Position numbers and translations under genes: made by a program. Positions 6,898-16,436 of a stretch of DNA of 39,269 nucleotides are shown piece by piece. Numbering within the stretch: position 1 is the stretch's first letter; every line of letters starts with the position of its first letter. The stretch spans positions 86,928 through 126,196 of the forward strand of contig PLDK01000051.1 of assembly GCA_003135135.1 (NCBI GenBank), written 5' to 3'. The stretch comes from Deltaproteobacteria bacterium (GTDB taxonomy: Bacteria > Desulfobacterota > Binatia > Binatales > Binataceae). The notes beneath the pieces were generated by a model that worked only from the letters and a program-made list of their open reading frames with translations, did no database searches and had not been told where the DNA came from.

Positions 6898-9072
6898 ATG
6901 CGTCCCCACGCTGGTAAAACTTCGATTCCATCAGCCGGCATGCGCCTTCGAATTGCAGGCGCGTTCGCGATTGCACTTTCGATCGCGATTGCGGGAATTC
7001 CCGGCGCGACTAGCGCGCCCGCATTCGCCCAGAGTCCGGGGCCCGCGACCGGCTTGCAAGCCGCATCGGCGCCGCCGACCGTCCTGGCAACCGCCGCGCC
7101 CCAGCCCGCGGCCGCATCGAGTCCCGCATCACTCAACACCTCGACGGCCGCGACGCCTCCCGACGCGCAGACCGTGATTTCGTATCTGAGCGACGTGATC
7201 AAGTGGTACGAGCATCTGGGCGTCGAAGCGCAGCTGGTGCGCGATCCTGACGAAACACTTTTTTTCACCGATGACCGCCAGGTAGCCGGCGAAGTCATGC
7301 GGCTGGCCTTCGACTACGCGCACAAGCAAGCGAAGTTCATTGCCAGGATCAACCCAAACGCCGGCGCCGCCGCCGGGTCTGCCGGTTCATCGGCGGACGC
7401 TGCCGGGCTGGGCAGCATCATGCAAACTTACAAGGCGCTCGACGCCGCCGCGGACGCGCTCCGCGCGCGCATCCAGGATTTGCAGGCGCGGCTGGCGAAA
7501 GCGCCCGCGCGCCAGCGCGCGGCGATCGCATCCGAGATTCAAGAATCGCAGAGCGAACTCGATCTCAAACAGGAGCGCGTCAATACGCTCAAGGCGCTCG
7601 CGCAGTTCAAAAGCGGCAGCTCGTCGTCCGATCAGAGCGGCGGACTGGCCGCTCAAATTGACGAGCTCGAGCATTCGATTTCCGATAGCAACGCCAAACG
7701 GCCGCCGGTCCTCCCGGCCGAGAGCACCTTCGTGGCGAGCGCCGAGCCCACCGGGCTCTTCGGCGTCATCACCGAACTGATCGCGCTCAGCAACAAACTC
7801 GACGCCCTCGATCAGAACAGCGCGCTCGCACAAGCGCTGGCCGCCCGCGCCACCGGTGTCCGCCAGTCGATCATCAACTTGATCGCAGGCATCAACGCGC
7901 GCGCAAACACACTCTCGCAGGGCACCGGCGCCGCCGACATCGGAACACTCAAAGACCGCACGAAATCATTCGAGAGCTTGCTCGAAGAGTACCAACTCGC
8001 AAGAGACGCCGCGCTGCCGCTCAACAGCCAGATCGCGCTGCTGGGGATTTACACCAACAATGTCGGCAGGTGGCACGCCGCGATCGAACAGCGCTGGAAC
8101 AAGGAATTCAGAAGCCTCGTCATCCGCATGATCGGGCTGGGCGTCGCTTTCGCGCTGATCTTTCTCGGTGCGATGGCGTGGCGATGGATCACCAATCGCT
8201 ACGTGACCGACGTTCGCCGCCGCGGGCAGGTGATGGCGGCGCGCCGTCTCGTGCTCGGGCTGATCGTCCTGATCGTCGTGCTGATCAATTTCGCCAGCGA
8301 GATCGGATCGGCCGCCACCATAGTGGGATTTGCCGCCGCCGGTATCGCCATCGCGCTGCAGAATGTGATTTTGTCGATCGCCGGCTACTTCTTTCTAATC
8401 GGGCGATTCGGAATCAAGGCCGGCGACCGCGTCCAAATCGGCGGCGTAACCGGCGACGTGATCGATATCGGGCTGGTGAAACTTTCGCTGATGGAGCTCA
8501 CCGGCACCGGGACGCATCGCGAGCCCACCGGCCGCGTGGCGGTGTTCTCCAACGCGATCGTGTTTCAACCGTCGGGCAACTTCTTCAAACAGGCGCCCGG
8601 CACCAGCTTCGTATGGAGCGAGGTGCGGCTCACGCTCGCCCCCGACGTCGACTACCGGCTGGCCGAGAAACGCCTGCTCGAGGTTGTCGATGAAGTGTTC
8701 GCACGCTATCGCGACCGCGTGATGCGCGACTATCGGCATCTGGAGCGCGACCTCAACATCGTGCTCGAGACGCCCAAGCCCCAGAGCCGCCTGCATCTGA
8801 GCAAGGCGGGCCTGGAAATAGTCATTCGCTATCCCGCCGAAACTTACTCCGCGCCGCAAATCACCGACGAAATTTCGCGCCGCGTGCTCGACGCGATTAA
8901 GCGCGAGCCGAGCTTGCGCATGGCGCCGCAGGGAACCGCGAACATCGAGTCGCAGCTTCCAGCGCCTGCGACGGCCGACAACGAAAACGGGACCGATCAG
9001 CCGGCCGGCGATACGCCCGACGACGCCGCGGCCGGTGAAAAGGCCGCCGGCGCCACGCCCCCGGATAAGTAG
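6898..9072 (+). CDS. mechanosensitive ion channel, MscS family
   Basis: Large MscS-type tension-gated channel that releases solutes under hypo-osmotic shock. From the ATG at 6898 it has a long signal sequence ending SAPAFA|QS. A periplasmic Ala/Gln-rich domain of some 350 residues follows, with coiled-coil segments (around RARIQDLQARLAKAP and QESQSELDLKQERVNTL). Two or three membrane helices then lead into the conserved pore helix (ATIVGFAAAGIAIALQNVIL) and the MscS beta domain (GDRVQIGGVTGDVIDIGLV, then FSNAIVFQ). The C-terminal tail is Pro/Ala/Asp-rich and probably disordered. Alternative starts are GTG 6838 and ATG 6940; all keep the signal peptide and none has a good ribosome site. Convergent with the next gene with only 33 bases between. 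Confidence 0.9.
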   Translation: MRPHAGKTSIPSAGMRLRIAGAFAIALSIAIAGIPGATSAPAFAQSPGPATGLQAASAPPTVLATAAPQPAAASSPASLNTSTAATPPDAQTVISYLSDVIKWYEHLGVEAQLVRDPDETLFFTDDRQVAGEVMRLAFDYAHKQAKFIARINPNAGAAAGSAGSSADAAGLGSIMQTYKALDAAADALRARIQDLQARLAKAPARQRAAIASEIQESQSELDLKQERVNTLKALAQFKSGSSSSDQSGGLAAQIDELEHSISDSNAKRPPVLPAESTFVASAEPTGLFGVITELIALSNKLDALDQNSALAQALAARATGVRQSIINLIAGINARANTLSQGTGAADIGTLKDRTKSFESLLEEYQLARDAALPLNSQIALLGIYTNNVGRWHAAIEQRWNKEFRSLVIRMIGLGVAFALIFLGAMAWRWITNRYVTDVRRRGQVMAARRLVLGLIVLIVVLINFASEIGSAATIVGFAAAGIAIALQNVILSIAGYFFLIGRFGIKAGDRVQIGGVTGDVIDIGLVKLSLMELTGTGTHREPTGRVAVFSNAIVFQPSGNFFKQAPGTSFVWSEVRLTLAPDVDYRLAEKRLLEVVDEVFARYRDRVMRDYRHLERDLNIVLETPKPQSRLHLSKAGLEIVIRYPAETYSAPQITDEISRRVLDAIKREPSLRMAPQGTANIESQLPAPATADNENGTDQPAGDTPDDAAAGEKAAGATPPDK

Positions 9073-9105
9073 ATTTCGGAAATTGGCCGCGCCGTGAGCG
9101 CGATG

Positions 9106-9474
9106 CTATGCGTTCGGAATTCCCGCGATGCTATCGACGATGTCGGCCAGCTCGGGAATCCGGTAGCGCTCGCCGTTGTAGGCCTTGTACATGAGGAAAA
9201 CCCAGAACACCGCGAGTGCGATGTCGATTAGCGTCAGAAGAAAATTAAGCAGCGCCCCCAATCCATGGGGCAGCACCGCGATAAATACGCCGAACACGAC
9301 GCCGATGGCCAACCATGCAACCGAGAAGCCAATCGACTGACGCGCGTGAAAGCGGACGAACTCGTCCTGATTGTACGGTTCAAGATAAAGAAAAATCAGG
9401 CCGGTGACGAAGCCCAGCAGGTAAGTCAGCGCCGCAATAACGTTAGCTTGCGGCTTTCGGCTCTCACCGTTCAT
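9106..9474 (-). CDS. DUF4870 family membrane protein
   Basis: Small inner-membrane protein of 122 residues. It starts with NVIAALTYLLGFVTGLIFLYLEPYN, then the conserved VRFHARQSIGFSV stretch, and has three to four hydrophobic segments followed by the YKAYNGERYRIPELADI tail. This order is characteristic of DUF4870/TMEM-like proteins, whose biochemical role is unknown. The start is strongly supported: GGCAAGGAGG precedes the ATG at 9474 with an 8-base spacer. Transcribed on its own, convergent with the MscS gene. Confidence 0.85.
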   Translation of the reverse strand: MNGESRKPQANVIAALTYLLGFVTGLIFLYLEPYNQDEFVRFHARQSIGFSVAWLAIGVVFGVFIAVLPHGLGALLNFLLTLIDIALAVFWVFLMYKAYNGERYRIPELADIVDSIAGIPNA

Positions 9475-9646
9475 CGCGAATTCCTCCTTGCCATCTCGAA
9501 CGATGATCTTGGCAGCGATCCTTGCCCACTAATTTGTAGTCGAACGCGTAAGGGGATCGCAATGCGCTCGCGTGCAGCCCGCGCACTGCGGCAGGACGGG
9601 ATGGTCGAATCGCGGGCCCGGCCCTCGATCGATCTCGCCAGCCAGC

Positions 9647-10091
9647 CTAATGATGCAACCGATTCCTCACCGCCTCGAGGCGATCCATTGCCGCGGTCGC
9701 GTTGCGCGCCGTCTGGACCACCTGGAGCTGTGCACGGACGCGGCTGGCGAGCTGGCGCCGGAATACCGGCTTGGCCAGAAAGTCGCTGACCCCCAGGCGC
9801 ATTCCCTCGGCCCGCGCGTCCAAATCGTCGCGCGCGGTAATCATGATGATTGGGATTTCGGCGGTCTCGGGATTGTCCCGAAGCGCCTTCACGACTTCGA
9901 AGCCGTCCATTTCAGGCATCATCAGGTCGAGCAGAATTACGTCAACTTCGTTTTCATGAACCAGTTTGAGACACTGTGCTCCGGAGTTGGCCTGTATCGG
10001 GACAAAGCCTTCGCGCCGCAAATGGTGGGCAAGGATTGTGACGGTGTCTTCATCGTCGTCCACCACCATTATCTGAGGCACTCTGTTTGCG

Positions 10092-10099
<8 letters not shown>
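9647..10099 (-). CDS. single-domain response regulator (CheY-like)
   Basis: Receiver domain of 150 residues with no output domain. The acidic pocket is D14-D16 (VVDDDED), the phospho-acceptor is D58 ([15 protein letters not shown]), T88 lies in IMITAR and K110 in FLAKP, so it should be phosphorylatable. A roughly 30-residue helical tail follows ([20 protein letters not shown]). The frame extends upstream to 10129, but [16 protein letters not shown] is the natural N-terminus, so I place the start at 10099. It overlaps the end of the sigma-54 activator gene by 8 bases, indicating coupled expression. No histidine kinase is in the window, so the partner kinase is unknown. Confidence 0.9.
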
Positions 10100-11153
<1,054 letters not shown>

Positions 11154-11299
11154 CCCTGTCCTGCTCCGTAACCGGCGACGAAAAATTGCCGCTTGCTTTC
11201 AAAATGGTCTCACGCCGCGCGCGCGGTTGACAGGACGATGACTGCCAGTGAACAGGTTAGACGCGGTAAATCGCGGAAATTGTTACGGGGAGAACGCGA

Positions 11300-11806
11300 T
11301 TAGATGCCGCCCGTCGAGTTGCGATAGTGCGCCGATTGACCCGGTCCCTCGGCCACCGAGATTTCCATCGTCGTCACCAGTTTCAGCGCACCGCGCGCGC
11401 CCAGCAGCTTCGCCAACTCCTCCCAAATGTAGCGCGCGAGTTCCTCCGCCGAGCTATGCACGATAGGCACGATACACACGTCGGCCGCCGGCAGCACGAA
11501 CTCGTCGTTCTCGTAGCGGATTCGCACCACCCCGTCCCTGGGTCCTTCAACCGTCAGGCAATCGCTGTGGGCCGGAACGATCGTGCGCTCGTCGAGCCGA
11601 TCGACGATCTCCTTGGTGAGCTTTTTGATCAGCCCGAAATCGATCACGTAGCCGGTCTTCGCCAGCCGCCCCTCGACGTACACGCCGACCTGGTAGTTAT
11701 GGCCATGCAGCGGTTCGCGAAACCCCGGGTAGGCGATAAAATGCGCGGCCGAAAATTTCAGATTCTCTTTGGCTACATGAATTGAAAAAGTCGCTTTCGA
11801 TGCCAT
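11300..11806 (-). CDS. 6-pyruvoyl/6-carboxytetrahydropterin synthase family (PTPS-III-like)
   Basis: T-fold pterin enzyme acting on 7,8-dihydroneopterin triphosphate or a related compound. The 168-residue protein has zinc ligands H22 (SAAHF), H34 and H36 (LHGHNY), D72 (RLDE) and a late E153 (SVAEG). QueD and human PTPS have a catalytic Cys four residues before HGH. Here the stretch is GFREPLHGH, with E31 and no Cys, as described for PTPS-III enzymes that can replace FolB in folate synthesis. The His of the usual LDH motif is also replaced (LDER). The ATG at 11806 has GGAGA upstream and is preferred over a TTG at 11830. It follows the 301-residue gene by 16 bases, so the two are probably co-transcribed. 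Confidence 0.85.
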   Translation of the reverse strand: MASKATFSIHVAKENLKFSAAHFIAYPGFREPLHGHNYQVGVYVEGRLAKTGYVIDFGLIKKLTKEIVDRLDERTIVPAHSDCLTVEGPRDGVVRIRYENDEFVLPAADVCIVPIVHSSAEELARYIWEELAKLLGARGALKLVTTMEISVAEGPGQSAHYRNSTGGI

Positions 11807-11822
11807 CGGCGCGTCTCCGTCA

Positions 11823-12728
11823 CTACACAATGCCGGCCAGCTCCAGGATTGCCGTCAAGCTCGGCGTGCGCCGCGATAAGGACGAAAACCGCTCGCCGTA
11901 CCGCGCCGCGTCGATCGAGGTCGCCTCGATAAACCGGTCGCGCTCGCCGGCGGCGATCGGCCCGAGATGCGCTGCGAGCTCGCGCACCAATTGCGCATCC
12001 GGATCGAATCGCGGCGCCAGGTCGGCTACGTCCAGCCCATGCAATCCGCCGAGCATACACTCCGCGCAGTATCCTATCTGTCCCGCGCGATCGAAACCGG
12101 GAATTTTGACTCGCACCGACTCCTCGAGCGACAGCAGCCGGTCCATCCCGAATTCCTGGCGTCGCGAGACAATCCTCGGGTCTCCGCTGCCTTCGAATCC
12201 CGAACCGATCGCAATTATCGCGACCCGGCCGTCGTCGATTTCGATCGGATGGAAAATATATCCCCGCGACGTGTAGTCGAGCATCGAGCGCAGCGCCATC
12301 CGGTATGTGAGCGGGTCGAAATTCGTCCCGCTCGCGATCTTCATCAGGTACTCGCCGAGCGGTTTGCCCACCCGCTCCGCAAATCCGATCAACCGCTCGA
12401 ACGCATATGCATCGTAGTCCTCGCGCCGCGCGATCGTCGGCGCGGATTCGCGATCGAACGTCAGCAGCAGCCCGCCGATCCCGCCGCCGGGGAGGTCCGC
12501 CGCGGTCGATGCGCCAAGTGGCAGGTGGCGATCGACGGGCTCGATATCCATCGCCAGGTAGCTGCCATGGCTCGAAGGCTTGGCCAATCCACGCCGCGCA
12601 TTTCTGATCGAAACCGGAGCCGCGTCACGCGCCACCAGCCGGCTCGCGCCGCCGCGCCGCTCGGCCAGCAACCCATAGCCGCTAAGCAACGACCCGTATC
12701 CGACCACCAGTATTTCGCGATTGTGCAA
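11823..12728 (-). CDS. unknown protein, possible gamma-glutamylcyclotransferase-like fold
   Basis: Soluble protein of 301 residues that I cannot assign with confidence. It opens with EILVVGYGSLLSGYGLL, resembling the YGSL/N substrate loop of gamma-glutamylcyclotransferase/AIG2-fold proteins, and later has FDRESAPTIARREDYDAYAFERL. That segment resembles the part of those proteins that carries the catalytic Glu. About 130 further residues (including YCAECMLGGLHGLD) lie outside that fold. The start MHNREIL at 12728 is the first in frame and lies just outside the repeat at 12745-12822. The stop is 16 bases before the PTPS-family gene, so a shared transcript and perhaps a related metabolic role are likely. 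Confidence 0.6.
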   Translation of the reverse strand: MHNREILVVGYGSLLSGYGLLAERRGGASRLVARDAAPVSIRNARRGLAKPSSHGSYLAMDIEPVDRHLPLGASTAADLPGGGIGGLLLTFDRESAPTIARREDYDAYAFERLIGFAERVGKPLGEYLMKIASGTNFDPLTYRMALRSMLDYTSRGYIFHPIEIDDGRVAIIAIGSGFEGSGDPRIVSRRQEFGMDRLLSLEESVRVKIPGFDRAGQIGYCAECMLGGLHGLDVADLAPRFDPDAQLVRELAAHLGPIAAGERDRFIEATSIDAARYGERFSSLSRRTPSLTAILELAGIV

Positions 12729-12744
12729 AATCGTCCGATCCGCC

Positions 12745-12822
12745 TTGTGTCATCCCGAGCGGAGTCTGCGCAGCCGAGGGACCCCGGATCCGGGTTCCTT
12801 CGCTGCGCTCAGGATGACACAA
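12745..12822. repeat. inverted-repeat element with TGTCATCC ends
   Basis: TTGTGTCATCCCGAGC (12745-12760) pairs with GCTCAGGATGACACAA (12807-12822), 15 of 16 complementary. A second perfect palindrome CCCGGATCCGGG (12783-12794) sits at the centre. The whole 78 bases can fold into one long hairpin. It looks like a REP/MITE-type non-coding element; similar TGTCATCCTGAGC repeats are common in soil bacterial genomes (from memory). It contains no gene. Confidence 0.8.
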
Positions 12823-12854
12823 AAAGCAGCCGCATTTCTTCCCCCTTACCCCCT

Positions 12855-12978
12855 TCTAACCGGGACGAAGTCCCGCATCCTGCGGCAGTGGCCGCGCCCG
12901 CCAACGGCGGGCGGCCTTAATACTGGGTGCAGGGCTCAGCCCTGCCCAAGGAAGTGTGAAACCCAGGCGGGTTTCACA
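12855..12978 (+). repeat. composite dispersed palindromic repeat, copy 2
   Basis: Modules in order: TCTAACCGGGACGAAGTCCC (12855-12874), a GCCCGCC/GGCGGGC palindrome (about 12896-12913), GCAGGGC/GCCCTGC (12929-12945), and TGTGAAACCC/GGGTTTCACA (12955-12978). The last hairpin lies directly after the addA stop and could serve as its terminator, though no T-run follows. Compare 5472-5561 and 39211-39269. Confidence 0.75.
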
Positions 12979-12979
12979 T

Positions 12980-15900
12980 TCAGATCCACAAGATCGCGCC
13001 GCTGGCAGGCCGCCCCGTGCTCTCCCTGACCGCCCGCACGTAGAACCTGATCTGCGCGCGATATTCGTCGAGCCGCGTCGCTACATCTACATCCGTCTTG
13101 AAATCGACCACCGTCCAGACGGCGCCGATGCTGCCATTCTCGGCGAACGCGAGATCCGCGACCCCTTCGACTGCGGTGCCGTCTTCGAGCCGGATCATCA
13201 GCGGACATTCACGCATTACCGTGTCTGCGGCTTTCGCGCGACGCATCAGCGGAGACTTGAGCGCGGCCTTTACGCAATTCACCGCGGCGGCGACCTCATC
13301 GTGCGGCGCGCCGATCATCTTGGCCGCGCCCGCCGCGATCTTGCCGATCTCGGGCGCGTCCGCGTCGAGCGGCGCACGCAGCATCGTAAGATGCACGAGG
13401 GTGCCGAATCGCTTGCCATGCGGCCGGCCGGGATCGCGACTCGTCTCTTCGATCGCGATCGCTTCCGGATGCTTCGGTCCGGCGGCCGGCGATGCGAGCG
13501 CCAGCTCGGTCGCTGTTGCGACGTTCATCCTCGGCGCCATTCCCGCCGCGAGCATCGCCGCCCGGTTCGCGCTCCATTGTTCGCGCAGCTTGATCCCGCG
13601 ATCTGATACGAGTTTATTTTCGTCGGCCTGCAGCAGCTTGTCCTGCCGAAGCCCCATCTTTTCTTCGACGTTCAGGATCAGCAGCCGCGGATCCCACCAA
13701 ACTATCCGATGCGCTCCGTGCTGCGCGCGATGTAATCCCGGCGCCACCGATTTCATTTTGCCCGGCGCTTTGGCGGGGCGGGTCAGGATACTGTCGTCGC
13801 CGAATTCGGGGCATCCCGGCGGATTCGACGACGCCGGCGCGCGCCGATCTGCCTGGGCCGGATAGACGACGGGATTGAGTCGCGAGAGCCAGCCGTCGGA
13901 CTCTTCGTCGCCGACCGCCGGCACCACGATTAGATCGCGCGCGCGAGTGGCAGCCACGTAGAGCAGGCGGATTGCTTCCTCTTCGTCGCGCTCATGCTCT
14001 TTCGCCGCATGCTCCTGCAGTTCGCGCGGTGCGCATCCCGCAAGCTCCATCGCGGCCAGCTTTGCCGCGGGCTCGATATATCGCGACGCGTCGGCGCGAG
14101 TTTCGTTGCAGGTGATATCGGCCAGGATGACGATCGGAAATTCGAGGCCCTTTGCGCGATGCACCGTCATTATCCGGACGCCCTCGGTGCCTTCCTCGAC
14201 GATCGGCGTCTCGCTCGCCTCGTCGCGTTCGGCGCGCGCTTCGAGCGCATCGACGAAAGCCCGAAACGAGGTCATCCCGCCGCGCGCTTCGTAACGCCGC
14301 GCCTGGTCCATGATTCGCATGATATTCGCCAGCGCCTGCTCACCGGTCGGCCAAATCGCGATTCCCGCATGCGCGCGAGTCATCGCCAGCAGCGTTGAGA
14401 TCGTCTCCGCAATCGGCCTTCGATTACGCCCACGATGCAATCCCTTGAGCACGTCGAGCGCGCCCTTCACTTCCTTGAGACTGTCGGGGATATCGTCGGG
14501 CAGCTTGGCAAACGGATGCAGCCTGCCCTGCGTCATGCGGAATTCGAGCAGCGCCGCATCCGTCAGCGCGAACACCGGGCCGCGCAGGGCCGCGAACACC
14601 GTCAACTCGTCGTCGGGCCGCTCGATTGCGCCGAGGAGATTGCGGATCGCGATCACTTCTTCGCGCTCGTTGAAGGACCCGCCCTTGACCAGGACGTGCG
14701 GGAGATGGCGCGCTTCGAGCGCGCGCAAGTATGGCCTGGTTACATCGCGCCCGAACGAATTCATGCGGCGAAACAGGATGCATATATGCCGCGGACGAAT
14801 CGGCACGCGCACTTCGGGCGCCTCGCGCTCGGTCACCGTCCATCCGCTTTCGTAAACCAGCCATCGCGCGTACGCGGCAATCGCCTCGGGAATCGACTCC
14901 TCGATTTTCCAATCGACCACCCGGCCGTAGTCGCCGTACGGTTCCGGCACCGGCAACACGACGATCGAGGGCTGGGTCCCCGGCTCGGTGCGATACGGCA
15001 TCAACGGCGCATACACCGGCTGCGTGCCTGATTCCTTGCTCATCAGCGGCGCGAACGCGGCATTGACCATGGTTTGAATCGATGGAGTCCCGCGAAAGCT
15101 CACGGTCAGATATTCGAGCTCCGCGCCATGCATCAGGATCAATTGTTTGACGCCCTGGTAGAGCGAAACGTCGGCGCGGCGGAAACGGTAAATCGATTGT
15201 TTTGGATCGCCGACGATAAATAGTTTCCCGGCGATTGGCTTGACCTTCAGCCAGTTGGTCTCGGCAGGATCGGCCGACGACAGCAGCAGCAGGATTTCTG
15301 CCTGCAGCGGATCGGTATCCTGGAATTCATCGATGAAAATATGGGTGAAGCGATTTTGCAGCTCGGCGCGCACCGCCGGGTCGTCGCGGACCAGGTTGCG
15401 TGCGACCAGCAGCAGGTCCAGGAAGTCCAGCCGCCCCGCGCGGCGCTTCAGGTCTTCGTAAATAGCGACGATAGGCCACAGCTCGTCGCGCAGGATAGGC
15501 GCGAGATTCGCACCCGCATCGTCGCGAAACTTCTTGAGGCGCTCGCGCAGCTCCGCCCGCCGCCGAAAAACTTCCTCGCGCTTCGCCTCGCCAAAGTCGC
15601 CGCCGTATCCCTTCCAGTCCCAGCGCCGCCCGCTGGATAGCGCGATCAACACCGACTCGAGCGCGTCGTAGTCGCGTCCGCGCACCGCCTCCAGCCGCGT
15701 CGCCTCGGCAACCGGCCGCGCGATCGCGTCGAGGCCCCTGGCCAGCCAGTCGTCGGGCTCGCCGAGTTCGGAAAGTTTGCCCAGCGCTTCGAGCTGCGCG
15801 ATGATCGCGTCGATCTCGGCGTCACGCGCGAGCGCCGAATGCTGCCATGGGGAATCGAAGTCGCGCCAGTTCAGCAGCTCGAGCGCCCCGCGGCGCGCGA

Positions 15901-16432
15901 TCGCGCGCGGCCCCGTGCGCTCCGACAGATCGCGCCGCCGCAGCAGGCGGCGCATCCCCTCGCCCGGATTGTCCAGCACCCGCTCGAACCATCGTTCGAA
16001 CGCGGCGTCGAACATCTCGCCCGCAACGTCCTCGGGCGCGACTTCGAACATCGGATCGACCCGCGCTTCCACCGGCCGCTCCCGCAGCAGGTCGGCGCAA
16101 AACGAATGAATCGTTCCGATGCGTGCTTCTTCCAGTTGCTTGAGCGCCTCGTCGAAGCGCGACCGCGCATCGCTCAAAAGTTCGGTATTATGGCGCGCGC
16201 GTTCGATTTCGCCGCGCAGCCGCAGCTTCAGCTCGCCGGCGGCCTTCTCGGTGAACGTCACCGCGACGATCCGCGCCAGCTCGCCGCGCCCCGACCCGAT
16301 CACCGACACGATTCGATTCACCAGCGCCGTGGTCTTGCCGGTGCCGGCGGCGGCCTCGATTAGGAGCGTGACGCCGAGGTCGTCGCGAATCCGATCGCGC
16401 ACCGCCTGGTCGGCTATGATGGTATCGGCCAT
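12980..16432 (-). CDS. addA: AddA-type UvrD-family helicase/exonuclease
   Basis: Large subunit of the AddAB double-strand-break resection enzyme, an ATP-driven 3'-5' helicase with nuclease. From the ATG at 16432 the product has 1150 residues. It has Walker A EAAAGTGKTT near residue 30, motif Ia VAVTFTEKAA, a THIFIDEFQDTDPLQ Walker B, motif III GDPKQSIYRFR, motif V VHRAKGLEFPIVIL and motif VI LLYVAATRARDL. A C-terminal PD-(D/E)xK nuclease follows (GVADLAF...VVDFKTD, then RAQIRFYVRA). The frame stays open for about 300 bases into the upstream gene, but MADTIIADQAVR is the natural start. It lies 4 bases after the addB-like stop. Ends against a palindromic repeat. Confidence 0.93.
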   Translation of the reverse strand: MADTIIADQAVRDRIRDDLGVTLLIEAAAGTGKTTALVNRIVSVIGSGRGELARIVAVTFTEKAAGELKLRLRGEIERARHNTELLSDARSRFDEALKQLEEARIGTIHSFCADLLRERPVEARVDPMFEVAPEDVAGEMFDAAFERWFERVLDNPGEGMRRLLRRRDLSERTGPRAIARRGALELLNWRDFDSPWQHSALARDAEIDAIIAQLEALGKLSELGEPDDWLARGLDAIARPVAEATRLEAVRGRDYDALESVLIALSSGRRWDWKGYGGDFGEAKREEVFRRRAELRERLKKFRDDAGANLAPILRDELWPIVAIYEDLKRRAGRLDFLDLLLVARNLVRDDPAVRAELQNRFTHIFIDEFQDTDPLQAEILLLLSSADPAETNWLKVKPIAGKLFIVGDPKQSIYRFRRADVSLYQGVKQLILMHGAELEYLTVSFRGTPSIQTMVNAAFAPLMSKESGTQPVYAPLMPYRTEPGTQPSIVVLPVPEPYGDYGRVVDWKIEESIPEAIAAYARWLVYESGWTVTEREAPEVRVPIRPRHICILFRRMNSFGRDVTRPYLRALEARHLPHVLVKGGSFNEREEVIAIRNLLGAIERPDDELTVFAALRGPVFALTDAALLEFRMTQGRLHPFAKLPDDIPDSLKEVKGALDVLKGLHRGRNRRPIAETISTLLAMTRAHAGIAIWPTGEQALANIMRIMDQARRYEARGGMTSFRAFVDALEARAERDEASETPIVEEGTEGVRIMTVHRAKGLEFPIVILADITCNETRADASRYIEPAAKLAAMELAGCAPRELQEHAAKEHERDEEEAIRLLYVAATRARDLIVVPAVGDEESDGWLSRLNPVVYPAQADRRAPASSNPPGCPEFGDDSILTRPAKAPGKMKSVAPGLHRAQHGAHRIVWWDPRLLILNVEEKMGLRQDKLLQADENKLVSDRGIKLREQWSANRAAMLAAGMAPRMNVATATELALASPAAGPKHPEAIAIEETSRDPGRPHGKRFGTLVHLTMLRAPLDADAPEIGKIAAGAAKMIGAPHDEVAAAVNCVKAALKSPLMRRAKAADTVMRECPLMIRLEDGTAVEGVADLAFAENGSIGAVWTVVDFKTDVDVATRLDEYRAQIRFYVRAVRESTGRPASGAILWI

Positions 16433-16436
16433 GGGG

